Made by a program: the position numbers and the translations under genes. Positions 49,451 to 61,520 of a stretch of DNA of 64,000 bases are shown in pieces (positions within the stretch are counted from its first letter, which is position 1; each line of letters begins with the position of its first letter). The notes under the pieces are model-generated. The model worked only from the letters and a program-made list of their open reading frames with translations. It was not told where the DNA came from and did not search any database. The stretch lies in assembly GCA_016946835.1 (NCBI GenBank), contig JACVTC010000037.1, positions 997,501 through 1,061,500 of the forward strand, written 5' to 3'. The DNA comes from Neocallimastix lanati (nom. inval.) (taxonomy: Eukaryota > Neocallimastigomycota > Neocallimastigomycetes > Neocallimastigales > Neocallimastigaceae).

Positions 49451-52400
49451 AGGGGGTTGAACCTTTGATAATTAAGCGTTTGTACTATTTATATATACAT
49501 TATAAAATAGTTTATATTATTATAATTATCAATTATATATAAATAATTTTAGATATCTTAAATCAATTAGATAAATCCAATAGTTTAACAGACGTCATGT
49601 AAAAGATTAACGCAATTTTAATAATTAAATTACATAAATTGTTTAAAAAAAATACTAATCGAACGATAGACTATTTTATATATTGATTATTAAAAGAACA
49701 AAATATTAAAAGCAAGAACAAAATTTTAAAGAATAAAAAAATTTTTTACATAAAAAAAATAAGTTGTTGAATACTATTCTTTCTTATTTATTATGTTTAA
49801 ATCAGCAAAACAACAAAGCAACAAAAACAAAGAAATAAAAAAAAAACCTCTTGATAATAGTTATTGATAATGTCATAATTAAAATAATAATTATACCATA
49901 TAAAAAATAGAATTTTTTTTTTTTACTTGAATTTAATATAGATTTCAAAAGATTATTTAATAAATGAAGGGATTATTTTCATATTTATGGACTTTTATTA
50001 AAGTTCTTATATGCTTAATATATAATAACATATTTCTATTTAAAGACTTTTTAATGTACTTCATTTTTTTTACATCTAATTTCTGATATATTTATAATTT
50101 TGTTTCTTTTTTATAAATTTCTATTTAATTGGGAACTTTCAAAAAATTAAAAATTTAATTAATTCCATATAAATATTATTTTTAAAAATACTAATTATTT
50201 TTGTATAATAAATTTAATTCTTATTCAATTTTAATATGTATTATCAATTATCTAAATAAAAGAATTTATTTTAATATATATTATTTATTTGTTTTTTTTT
50301 TTAAAAAAAATAATTAATAAATTATCTGAATAATAGAAATTTTTAGATAGTTTAATTATCGAAATTATATTAATCGTTTTTTAATAATTTTTTTTATTGG
50401 TCTATTATTATGTTTCCAATAAATAAATAAATAAATACAAAAAATAAATAAATAATATAAAAATAAAAAAAATTAACCTAACCTGTAACTTTTTTCACTA
50501 TCCTTCAAATATATGTTTTACTATTGAAACTATACATATTATATATATAATTATATCATAGTATATATGTAAATAAAAATAATTTATACAAAAATTTTCT
50601 TTTTAATTTTACAATTCATAGTATAAATATTTTTGAATATTTATTTTGTAATAATTTCTCTTTAATTAATTTTCTATTTTAATTATTTACTTAATATTTA
50701 TATTTCATATTTATTATTTCATCTTAAAATTGTCAATTTCTGACAATTTGTTTAAGTATCCATTTTTATAATTATAAACTTTTAAATTTTTAAGATTTAA
50801 AATGTTTGTTTACTTTTTTTTAAAAAAAAATTAATCTCAATTTTTTTTAATTTTCTTTTTTTTCCCCTTCATTTATATTTAATTATCAATTAATTGTATT
50901 ATATAAAATGCACATATTTGATATATATAATAATAATTTCCAATATATAATAATTATTTTGTCTTAATTAAAAACTTTAATATATATAATTATTTTTTTT
51001 ATATATCTTTAATTCTTTTATTCGCTTAAAAGTTCATAATTTCGGTTTCTTTAACCAATATATTTTTTGTATTTTTAATAATGAAATATTATTTGCTCCT
51101 TTTTCCTAATTACAATTTTAATATTTAATTATTTATATTTATTCTTATCTGTTCCATATTCTTAATAAGAAAGACATTTTATTAATTTATTATATTTTAT
51201 TATACATATTTATTATTAATAATTATTTAGAATTATATAATTTAAAGTTTTTTTTCATCATTTTTTTTTTGAAATTAAATATTTTATAATATGTAATAGT
51301 TTTTTTAAAGTTTTATTTAATTAGTTATTATGAATATTTTATATAAGTACGTTATGTTGAATATCTCATATTATAATGTGGATACTTTAATATACTGTAT
51401 TAATAAATAAAATATATTAACAGTGAATATATTGTATGTAATAGCATATATATTGTAATATATTTTATATTATGTATGGATATAATTATGTTATATAAAA
51501 AATGTTCTTATAATTTTTTTTTATTTATTTTTATCTATAAATATTTTATTTTTTCTAATTTTTATTTATAATATTTTTTTTATTTATATTTTTTTTTCAT
51601 ATTCGTAAAAATATTATTCAAATGTATTTAAAAAAAAAAAAGAGAAATTATTCTTTTTTATATAGTAATTTTTCAATTTAAAAAAAAAAAAAACAATTAT
51701 CTTATGATTAATCTAATTAACTAATTATAATAAAATAAAAATAAAAAATAATCAAAAGTATAATATTCCTGTTAATATATGATATATTAATGTGAGTGCT
51801 AATAAGCCATTATTTCCTTATGAGTAGAAACTTTTTTTTTTGCTTTATAGTTTAGGAGCTATCAGCAAATAAAACCTGTGCTACAATAAAAACGTTGATT
51901 AAATTAAAAATTAAAAAATTAAAATGTAGAAAGTAATATTGAAAAAAAAAAAAAAATTAAAATTCAAATTTTAAATTTTAAATTTTAAATTTAAAAAATT
52001 TAAAAAATAAAAATTTAAAATATATAAAGAAAAATTTAAATAATAAATAATAAACTATAAATAATAAATTATAAATAATATTATATAATAATAAAAAATG
52101 TCAATATAAATGGATAATATATGAAATATTAATACTAATCAAGCAAATTAATAAAATTTGATATTGTTTTAAATTGTTTAGCAAATAGTTAATTAGCTAA
52201 ATGTAAGATTAAAAATACATTTACTTCTATTGAAATAATTAAATATTTCAATGAATATATACATTAATATATATTTATTTAATATAGATGCTATTATGAA
52301 TTTAAATTTCCATCAAAAAAAAAAAAAAAAAAAAAATTAAACAATTTAAAGTATTGCTTATAATTAAAATATTTTAAATAATTTAACAAAATCTTTTAAT

Positions 52401-55400
52401 GATTAATTTTTAAAGTGTATTATTATTATTTATAAATACTTATTTTTATATATACATTTTTCTTTTATATTCAAATTCTTATATATTTTATTAAAAGAAA
52501 AATAGATATAAATATAATATCCTTATAAAATTATTAATTACTAATATAATTTATTATACGACATTTCAACTTTTTTTTTTTTATTTTTTTTCATTTGAAA
52601 ACATAAAATTATAAACTTTTTACATTAAAAGCTCTGTAAATTATATACATTTTATTTTATTGGTAATTTTTAAGTTTTAAATTTTTTAAATATTAAATAT
52701 GTATGTATGTAAAAATACATTGCAAATATTTCATAATTTATTACATAGTATTCGCAATATAATATTAATTATAAAACCTTATTATATAATGTATTCATAA
52801 TATAATAAAAGATATATATTTCTATATAATTTAGAGTTAACAATTAATATACATTACTATATATAATAAATAATATAACAAAATATATTTATATAATATA
52901 TAATTTGAAGTAATTAATATAAATATATTTAATTGAATATTAAATAATATATAATAAATAATTAATAAATAATAAATAATAAATAATAAATAATAAATAA
53001 TAAATAATAAATAATAAATAATAAATAATAAATAATAAATAATAAATAATAAATAATAAATAATAAATAATAAATAATAAATAATAAATAATAAATAATA
53101 AATAATAAATAATAAATAATAAATAATAAATAATAAATAATAAATAATAAATAATAAATAATAAATAATAAATAATAAATAATAAATAATAAATAATAAA
53201 TAATAAATAATAAATAATAAATAATAAATAATAAATAATAATAATAAATAATAAATAATAAATAATAAATAATTAATAATAAAATAGTTAAATAATAAAA
53301 AGTGTATTTATTAATAAATAATTAAATAATAAATAATAAATAATAAATAATAAATAACTTAATCATTAATAAATTATTATAACCAATAATATATTTTTAA
53401 AAATAAATATTTTTTTATTATATACCTTCATTAAAAATTAATGATATTAACTAGGTAGTATATATTTTCTGTGCTTATTTTCTTAATTTTATTATTATTA
53501 TTAATTTTATAATTTATTAGTTATTATGAAATATAAACTTTTAGAGTAAGTTTAAATCAAAGAAGAATTATTTTTTTTAAAGTTATTGGTATCTTCCATT
53601 TTGATTCATAATAAGTTTGATTTTTTTGGCACTAAGTTTTTTATATTTTATTACCAATTTTTATATTTATTTAGTCATTTTTATATTATATATTTAAGTT
53701 TTATGTGCTTTATTTACTTTAATTTATACTTATTATTATTAGAAAATTGAAATGAACATGTCTATTATATACTTACTTTATGAACTTTTGTATGATTAAT
53801 AATAATGTACATTATATGTAACTATATTAATTATACTATAGTATAAATGGTTAATGATATGGAGTAAAAATCTTTTCATATATATATATTAATTATTAAT
53901 TATATTAAACACCAATAATAAAATAAGGGAAATTTTATCGGAATGGTTGTTTCATAAAATATAATTAACATAGCTGCTTTGTATACATTTCTTTTATTAA
54001 ATATAATAAATAATATATATATATATATAAACTTTTATATACATATAAAATAAATGATATATATATCTAACTATCTTATCTTATATATATAGATTATTGA
54101 TTAATAAGTTAAATAAATAATGTGGAAAATGAGGAGAACAAAAGTTATGTATAAATTGAATATATATTAATACAATTTTTTTATTATAATAATCTTTATT
54201 TTTTTATTTTATTTTTTTTTTTTGTTTCTTATTCATATTAATTAAAACAACTAATTAAAATTATTAAAATGTATAAATCTAAATATTACTGGCTTTATAT
54301 CTTTTTGTTTTATATTAGTTGATTATAATTAAGTGTGTTTGAAAAAAAAAGGAGAGTAAAAAAAAAAAAAAAAAAAAATTAATAGCAATTAATATATATT
54401 TTAATCATACAAATTATATTTAAATTTTAAATAGATGGTATTCATTTCAGTAATAACATTTAACATATGAATATCATGAATTAAATATGTATTTCTTTTA
54501 TTAGTTTTAAACAAAACTAATTAATAATAATAATAATAGGGATGTTAATACTAAAATTACCAATAAATATTAATGAAATTCATATTAAAATGTGGGGTTT
54601 AAGGGATATTTTTTATTTTAATATTATTTAATAACATATTGATATTTAATTATCCTTTTTTATTAATAAATTCAGCTGTATTACAAGACTATCATATATA
54701 TATATATATTTTTAATTAAATAAGTTTTATTTTGCATCCTCTATAAATATTTTTATTCTACCATACCTAAAAGTCATTATATAAAGAATAATGAAGAAAA
54801 TAAAGCATAATATATTGTTAAAGTATTTTAAATTAACATTATTTTTTTAATATTATATTTCTTATTATTTATAAATATATATAAATTTAAGAAGTATATA
54901 AGATATATCAGATCTAAAAAAAAAAAAAAAAAAAAAAAAAAACTATATAAATCAATTATTAAATGGATAATAAACTGATTTACTATTTATGGAAAGGTAA
55001 ATTTCTTTTTTTTTTTACAGTGAAGTTGGAGATATTTAGACTAAATTTATTATTTTTATTTAATATATTTTAAAATATATTAATATTAATACTAAATTAA
55101 TAAATTAAATTAAATATATATAAAATTTTATGTATTTTATATAGAAGTTTGAAAAGCCCAAAAAATTATAAAATTTTAATATATATCTATGGATAATTTG
55201 TATCCAATTTTTTTTTAATTTAAAATAATATAAAAAAGATAAGTTAAATTTTTAAGCTTTGCATTTTGTTTTTATTGGATAATATTTCCTAAAATTAATT
55301 GTTTCTATCACATTTAATATAAATATGTTATTAAATAAAATTTAATATTTTTTTTTTATTTTTAATATAATTTAATTTAATTAAATAAAATAACTATTTT

Positions 55401-58005
55401 TTTTTTTTTATTAAATATATATATAAATTAATAAAAATAAAAGTTTTATATTAAATATGAAATATTAATAATTATTCAAGTAATGATAGTTTTTTGCATT
55501 CATTTCTATAGTAATTTAAATTTAGTATATATTGGTATTTTAAAATCATTTTATATGGTTTTGTTTTGTACAGAAAAAAATGAAAATGATGAAATAATAT
55601 ATAAAGTTTTTATACTAATTCATAAAAGTACTTTCTTTATACAATATCTTTTTTTGAAACAAATAAGATAAGTATAAAAAGAAAAGAGTTACTTCGGCAA
55701 TATTTTTTATATATTAACTAAAATGATTTAATTTTTTTTTGGATAAAAAATATAATTAGATGAGGCTAAAAATGTATATATATGTATAAAATGATTTTAT
55801 TGAACGTTGAATCCACTTTTTTTTTTTTTTTTTTAAAAAAATATATATATATAATGGAAAAATAATAATTTGTTATATAATATTAGGAAAAAGTATTTTT
55901 TTTTTAGTTAAGTATTATTTTTTAATTTTTAATTTTCACTTTTAATTTATTTTTATTTATTATTACTTTTTTTTATTTTTATTTTATTGAGATGGTATTA
56001 AAAACAATTTATGAATAAAGAATTTGGTTTCTTTAATATATGGTTGATATTTATTAATTTAAAATATTAAAATTTGCTCTGGTTTAGTTTTTATGAATAT
56101 TTATGTAAATTTTAATTAATGTGAATTTTTATTATTAATATATTAAATTAAATTTTTTTTATTATTATAATAATTATATTTATTTATTTATTTTTAATAT
56201 TTTCATTTATTTTTATATAAGAATAAAAAGTTAGTAATAACAAAAATAGAAATAAAAATAGATATAATAAAAAACAGAAGGAAAATACTAAGTTTATGTT
56301 TATTAGTTGAAAAATTTTAATAATTATTCAATATTATAAATATATTTATTTTTAGAATAATAACAACAATAATAATAATAATAAAAAACAAAGAAAATAA
56401 AAATAATAAATAGTAAAAATTAAACTTAAAATTAAAAATTTATCCTGAATAATTAATTGCTAATTTTTTTTGTATGTATTATTAGTAAATTGGTAGAGTG
56501 GATTTGCAAAAAAATTATTGGTGTGCTTCATTATTATGCTATATATATATATTAACTTCTCAAAAAACTAATTAATTTTATTAAATATATATTTTATTAA
56601 TTAATTCTAAAAAGCAAAACAAAGTATCCATCATAATTATTATAATAACCACTATAACAACTAAAATAACAATTACAATTTGAAAAATTACAAATATAAT
56701 TACTATTAATTATTACTAGTATTAATGATAATAATGAGTTTCTTTCTAAAAAAAGAATAAAAATGATTAAAATGAATAGATGGAATATACATTATATACA
56801 CTTATAATTAATATATCATATATTGAATTTTACCATAAAATTATTAATTATGCTTTATTCTCAAGGATGTTATTTAGTTAAATACTCATAAAATATAATT
56901 TTTTATTTTATTTTATTTTATTTAATTATTTTTGTTATGTTATTTCTTTTTACTGGTAATTTTTATAAGTATTATCATAATTCTAACTTAAATATATTTT
57001 TTTATGATATTATATATTTATTTTATTTATAAATAAAATATTATATTATAAAATATATTTCAATATATTATTAATATATTACTATTCTATACAATAAAAT
57101 ATATTAAATAAAAATTATTATTCGGAGTTTTCTGCAAATAAGATATAAAGTTTAATTAGATTAATTTTATTTTGTATTTATTAAAATGAACTTGTAGAAT
57201 TAATTTTAATAAATAAATCTAAATTATCAATATGATCATACATATATTGAAGAATATATTATGTTTAAAAATAATATATAGTGTTTCATATACTTTTTTA
57301 AATATTTTAGTTAAATTTATTATATTTTATATGCAAATCATATAAAATAAAAAAAAAATCTTGGAACCAGTTATTATCAATAAATATAAATATATATTAA
57401 TCATTACATTTTAACATATAATAAATTAAAATAAAATAATTAATAAACTTTTAAATACAATTTAAAAATTAAAATATATTAAAACATATTATTTTATATA
57501 GTATTATTTATTATAGTATAAAGATATTAAATTAATATATATATTATAAATATATTGATTTTTGTAATATTTTTTTTATATTATTTAATTTTTTTTCATA
57601 TTTTTTTTTATTATTTTGATTTAATAGTATAATTAATTTTTATTTTTATTATTATTATTATTGATTATATTATTGGTGATATTATTATTATATTACTATA
57701 TATTACTATATATTATATTATTATATTATTTTTTTTTCATGATAATAAAAATCATATAAATTAAACAATTTTTCTTTTAATTTTTAAAATAATTTTTTAT
57801 ATAAAATTTTAAAATATAAAAATTTTTAGTCATATTATAATAATAATTTAATTATTATTGTAATTAAATTTTAATAAATAGTTTTTTTATATTTTTGAAT
57901 TTGGTGTTTAATATATATGTTTTTAAACGTATATATTAAAATATTAAAATAATTTTTTTTTATTTATTTTAGCAAAATTTAGTCAATAAACTTAAGATAA
58001 TCAGT
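49451..58005. other. A+T-rich spacer, 8.6 kb
   Basis: No gene recognised. It contains the heptanucleotide satellite at 52966-53272 and many TA-rich tracts. The 62-codon ORF at 55483-55671 lacks any family feature and is not called. Confidence 0.8.
52966..53272. repeat. (AATAATA)n heptanucleotide satellite
   Basis: About 44 nearly perfect heptamers (ATAATAA in any phase) with a single interruption near 53237. A short extra block lies at about 53327-53357. The unit is the reverse complement of the satellite at 12178-12582. Confidence 0.96.
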
Positions 58006-60267
58006 ATGAAACTTTCAGATTTAAAAATCGGTGAATCGGCGTACATTTTGCAGGTAAATGGCGATGGAGCATTTGCACGTCGACTCTCAGAGATCGGTTT
58101 CATACGTGGTGAAAAAATTTACAACCACATGAAAGCGCCATTATTGGATCCAGTTGAATATGAAATTATGGGTACCACTGTAACCTTACGTCGTTCTGAA
58201 ACTAAATTTATTGATATTTCTCCAGATCCTGTTGAAAAAATTTCATGTCCATGTAGTTATGAAACTCTTGCAGTTGAATCTGGTGAACATGACATTACTG
58301 ATGCTAAGATCATTAATATTGAAGATGCTACTCAAGAAGAAATTGATGCTGCCACACCGAAAGTCTGTAAATTCTGTCCAGATCAAAAGGATTGTGAAAA
58401 AAGAAAAGGATATGTACTTTCAAACTTACGTTTCAGAAAATGGAATGGTCAAACTGTTAAGGTAGCTCTTGTCGGTAATCCAAACTGTGGTAAAACTACT
58501 CTTTTTAACCACATTAGTGGTGGTCATGAAAAAGAAGGTAATTACTGTGGTGTTACCGTTGATTCTAAAGAAGGTAAATTTATTCATAATGGTTACAAGG
58601 TTAAACTCGTTGATTTACCAGGTACATATTCCTTGGCTTCCTACTCTCCAGAAGAAAAGTATGTAGAAGATTATTTGAATAATAATCAAATTGATGTTAT
58701 TCTTAATGTTCTTGATGCCAACAATTTAGAACGTAACCTCTATTTGACTTTACAATGTCAAAAGGCGGGAGTTCCAATGGTTGGTGCCTTAAATTTATAT
58801 GATGAATTAGAAAAGAGAGGTGATTCTATTGATTATGAAGAATTAGGTAATCGTTTAGGTATGAAATTTATGCCAACTACCTCTCTTTATGGTAAAGGTT
58901 TAAAACAATTATTTGATGAAGTTATTGCTGCTAAAGGCACTATTCCAAAGTTTTCTAAACAATCTGCTCTTGTTGATACCAATAATACAGGTGAATGTTA
59001 TGCTTATATTAACCAAGTTTTGGAAGGTATTTACACTAAAAGTAAAGATGGTAAGAGCAAGATTTCTTCATGGATTGATGCCTTTGTTACCAACAGATGG
59101 CTCGGTTTTATTATTTTCTGTGCCCTTATGTATGGTATTTTCATGCTTACCTTCAAGGTTGGTGATTACTTTATGGGATGGATTGAAGAACTCTTTGCTT
59201 GGCTTGGTGAAATAATTACAGATAAAATGGCTGATGGTTGGTTTAAAGATTTCCTCAATGATGCTATTATTGGTGGTGTCGGTGGTGTTGTTGTTTTCCT
59301 TCCAAATATTCTTATTTTATTCTTCTGTATTAGTCTTTTAGAAGAAACTGGTTACATGGCACGTGCGGCTTTCATTTTAGATCGTATCATGAGAATATTC
59401 GGTCTTCATGGTAAGTCTTTCATTCCAATGATTTGTGGTTTTGGTTGTACCGTACCATCCATTATGTCTACTAGAGGTATTGAAAATCGTAAGAACCGTT
59501 TAGTTACTATTCTTGTTGCTTCATTATTCTCTTGTTCTGCCAGACTTCCAGTATATGATGTTCTTGCTAACACTTTCTTCCCAGATCACGTTACTCCAAT
59601 TATTTTCTCCATTTATGTTGTTGGTGTTGTTATAGCTTTAATTTTAGCTAAGGTCTTTAGTTTATTCCTTGTTAAGGAACCAGAAATGAATTATTTAATG
59701 GAACTTCCAGAATATAGAATTCCATCTCTTCTTAATATCTTAAAGCATACTTGGGAAAGAGGTAAATTATATCTTAAGAAGATGGCAACTGTTATTTTAG
59801 CTGCTAGTATTATTATATGGTTACTTTCTTACTTCCCACATCATGAAGATGAAGAAGGTAATCTTATTACTGAAGAAACTTGTATGGGTGAAATTGGTAG
59901 ATTTATTGAACCAATATTTAAGCCACAAGGTTTTAATTGGCAAATGGATGTTGGTCTTGTTACTGGTTTAGGTGCTAAGGAACTTGTAGTTTCCACTTTG
60001 AATATTATTTATGGTGGTTCTGATGAAGATGAAGAAGAAGAGCAAACCGCTAATTTATCTGAAAAGCTTAAGGGTTCTGGTGAACTCAATGCCAGAGGTG
60101 CTTATGCATACATGCTTTTTAGTTTACTTTACTTCCCATGTATTGCAGCTATCATTACCATTGGTCAAGAAGCTGGATGGAAGTGGGCAGGTTTTGTTGT
60201 TTTATATACCCTTGTATTAGCTTGGGTTGTGTCTGCTGCTTTCTATGGAATTGCTAGTATTTTCTAA
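58006..60267 (+). CDS. feoAB: FeoA-FeoB fusion ferrous iron transporter, copy 5
   Basis: A 753-residue intronless ORF and the only FeoAB copy on the plus strand. FeoA domain 1-75 (IGESAYILQVNGDGAFARRL). The short linker has CPC at 81-83 but no CGCC cluster. The conserved C121-x2-C124-x5-C130 (CKFCPDQKDC) remains. The G domain has G1 GNPNCGKT (157-164), G2 Thr184, G3 DLPG (203-206) and a G4-like NLYD. The membrane core has CGFGCTVPSIMSTR and SCSARLPVYDV, so the Gate-like region differs from the other copies (Thr for Asn, Leu for Ala or Thr). In those positions it is closer to classic bacterial FeoB. The acidic insert before the C-terminal helices reads GGSDEDEEEEQTANLSEKLK. It is intact and probably functional, but clearly more divergent than copies 2-4. 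The start agrees with the MKLS start of the others. Confidence 0.95.
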   Translation: MKLSDLKIGESAYILQVNGDGAFARRLSEIGFIRGEKIYNHMKAPLLDPVEYEIMGTTVTLRRSETKFIDISPDPVEKISCPCSYETLAVESGEHDITDAKIINIEDATQEEIDAATPKVCKFCPDQKDCEKRKGYVLSNLRFRKWNGQTVKVALVGNPNCGKTTLFNHISGGHEKEGNYCGVTVDSKEGKFIHNGYKVKLVDLPGTYSLASYSPEEKYVEDYLNNNQIDVILNVLDANNLERNLYLTLQCQKAGVPMVGALNLYDELEKRGDSIDYEELGNRLGMKFMPTTSLYGKGLKQLFDEVIAAKGTIPKFSKQSALVDTNNTGECYAYINQVLEGIYTKSKDGKSKISSWIDAFVTNRWLGFIIFCALMYGIFMLTFKVGDYFMGWIEELFAWLGEIITDKMADGWFKDFLNDAIIGGVGGVVVFLPNILILFFCISLLEETGYMARAAFILDRIMRIFGLHGKSFIPMICGFGCTVPSIMSTRGIENRKNRLVTILVASLFSCSARLPVYDVLANTFFPDHVTPIIFSIYVVGVVIALILAKVFSLFLVKEPEMNYLMELPEYRIPSLLNILKHTWERGKLYLKKMATVILAASIIIWLLSYFPHHEDEEGNLITEETCMGEIGRFIEPIFKPQGFNWQMDVGLVTGLGAKELVVSTLNIIYGGSDEDEEEEQTANLSEKLKGSGELNARGAYAYMLFSLLYFPCIAAIITIGQEAGWKWAGFVVLYTLVLAWVVSAAFYGIASIF

Positions 60268-60989
60268 GTTTTGAAAATTTAGAAATTAAAAAGTGAAAAA
60301 AAAATTTTTTTATTAATTTTAAATAAAAACCAATATAAATTTAGATTATCTGAAATATTTTTAACAATTTACTCATCTTTAAAATATTTAAAACAGAAAA
60401 CCAAAAAAAAAAAAAAAAAAAAGAAGACAATTCTATTTTTTAAACGAAAAAGAATTTCTTTATTCAACAATTATGAAAATAATCATAAATTTAGAAATAT
60501 TCATAGTTAAAAAAGTTATTATTAGTTTTATTTTTTTAAATATTTTTTACGGATATCTTTTTTTTTATTTATTTATTTTTGAAAACAAGTTACTTTTTAT
60601 CATAAAGCATTTAACTATTTTTACAATTTATTAATTTAAACTATATATTTTTTTTATCGAATATATAATATATTTATATTTATATTTTATTAATTTAAAA
60701 GTATTATATCAAAAGGTATTTATTTAAGAGTGATATACTATTATGTATATTTATTATTAATAAAATAATAATTAATAAAATAATTTAAGTTAATTTTTGT
60801 GAACAAAAACAAATAAAAAAAATTTTTTTTTTTTTCAAAAGTTTTTTAATCATTATTTTTTTTCTTTTTTTTTTTCAAAGTGTCAATGAGTATAAAAATA
60901 TGATAAAAAGTTACTCCCTCTCTCTTTATATGTAAATATAAAAGTGAAAGATGATTGTGATTTATATTAAATTGTAAAATGAACTACTT
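60268..60989. other. A+T-rich spacer downstream of FeoAB copy 5
   Basis: Simple A+T-rich sequence with several T and A runs. No gene or clear terminator motif seen. Confidence 0.8.
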
Positions 60990-61520
60990 ATTAAAGATTT
61001 ATCTGAGTCACCTATTCCAAAAATTGTGGCTTGCCGGAATTCTTAACTAGCGCAATACCTATCATAAGTAGTTTTGGTTGAGCTATTATTTAATAGGTTC
61101 TCCAAAATACCAAACTTAACCAAGAGCGTCGACGTCGTACTGATAAGGTATAATCATAATACAGGGTGAATCTCGCCTTGGTAGTTCAACAAATGATGAA
61201 TCCAGGGAGAGTTTAGTGGACAGCACACTATCTACTTTAAAGATGTTACTTCTAGGTTACTGTTCCGTATTTTGTGGGGATTGCGGAGTTTTTAACAAAC
61301 GTAATACCATTAGTTTGTCGATCTTTTAGTTTGATGATGAAATGGTATTCCGTTGAATCTACTGTTGCCAAGAGCGTCGACGACGTCGAAATGATAAGGC
61401 ATGAATTTTCACCTCCACGTGAGATGACAGATACAGATTCGATTGATAACACTATGAAATTATTACTCGCAATAATGGACGTGGTGTTATTATCGAGGAA
61501 TGGGAAAAGTTAGAGGCTAT
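60990..61520 (+). mobile_element. LINE C-terminal fragment, partly duplicated
   Basis: A G+C-richer island of about 530 bp. The plus strand reads SVDDVEMIRHEF, then DTDSIDNTMKLL and VVLLSRNGKS before a stop. This aligns with SVDVEAIRQRKIYDIDS on the minus strand at 22010-22100, downstream of a LINE zinc-knuckle fragment. About 250 bp upstream (61040-61150) a related segment reads LVELLFNRFSKIPNLTKSVD followed by VVLIRYNHN, so the segment is present twice in tandem. Stops interrupt both copies. The assignment to the LINE family is by linkage at the 22-kb locus and is not certain. It could instead be a degenerate repeat-containing gene. Confidence 0.5.

Noticed and set aside
49440-49490. tRNA-like box A (TAGTACAAACG) and box B (GGTTCAACCCC) on the minus strand
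   Set aside because: The boxes are only about 13 bases apart and no acceptor or anticodon stems form, so this is not a tRNA. A SINE remnant is possible but unsupported.
55483-55671. A 62-codon ORF
   Set aside because: It has aromatic/Ile-rich composition expected from A+T-rich DNA and no motif or context.
56490-56540. Box A-like TGGTAGAGTGG on the plus strand
   Set aside because: No box B or cloverleaf follows.
58211-60220. Plus-strand ORFs inside FeoAB copy 5
   Set aside because: Out-of-frame shadows of the FeoAB ORF with Leu/Val-rich nonsense composition.
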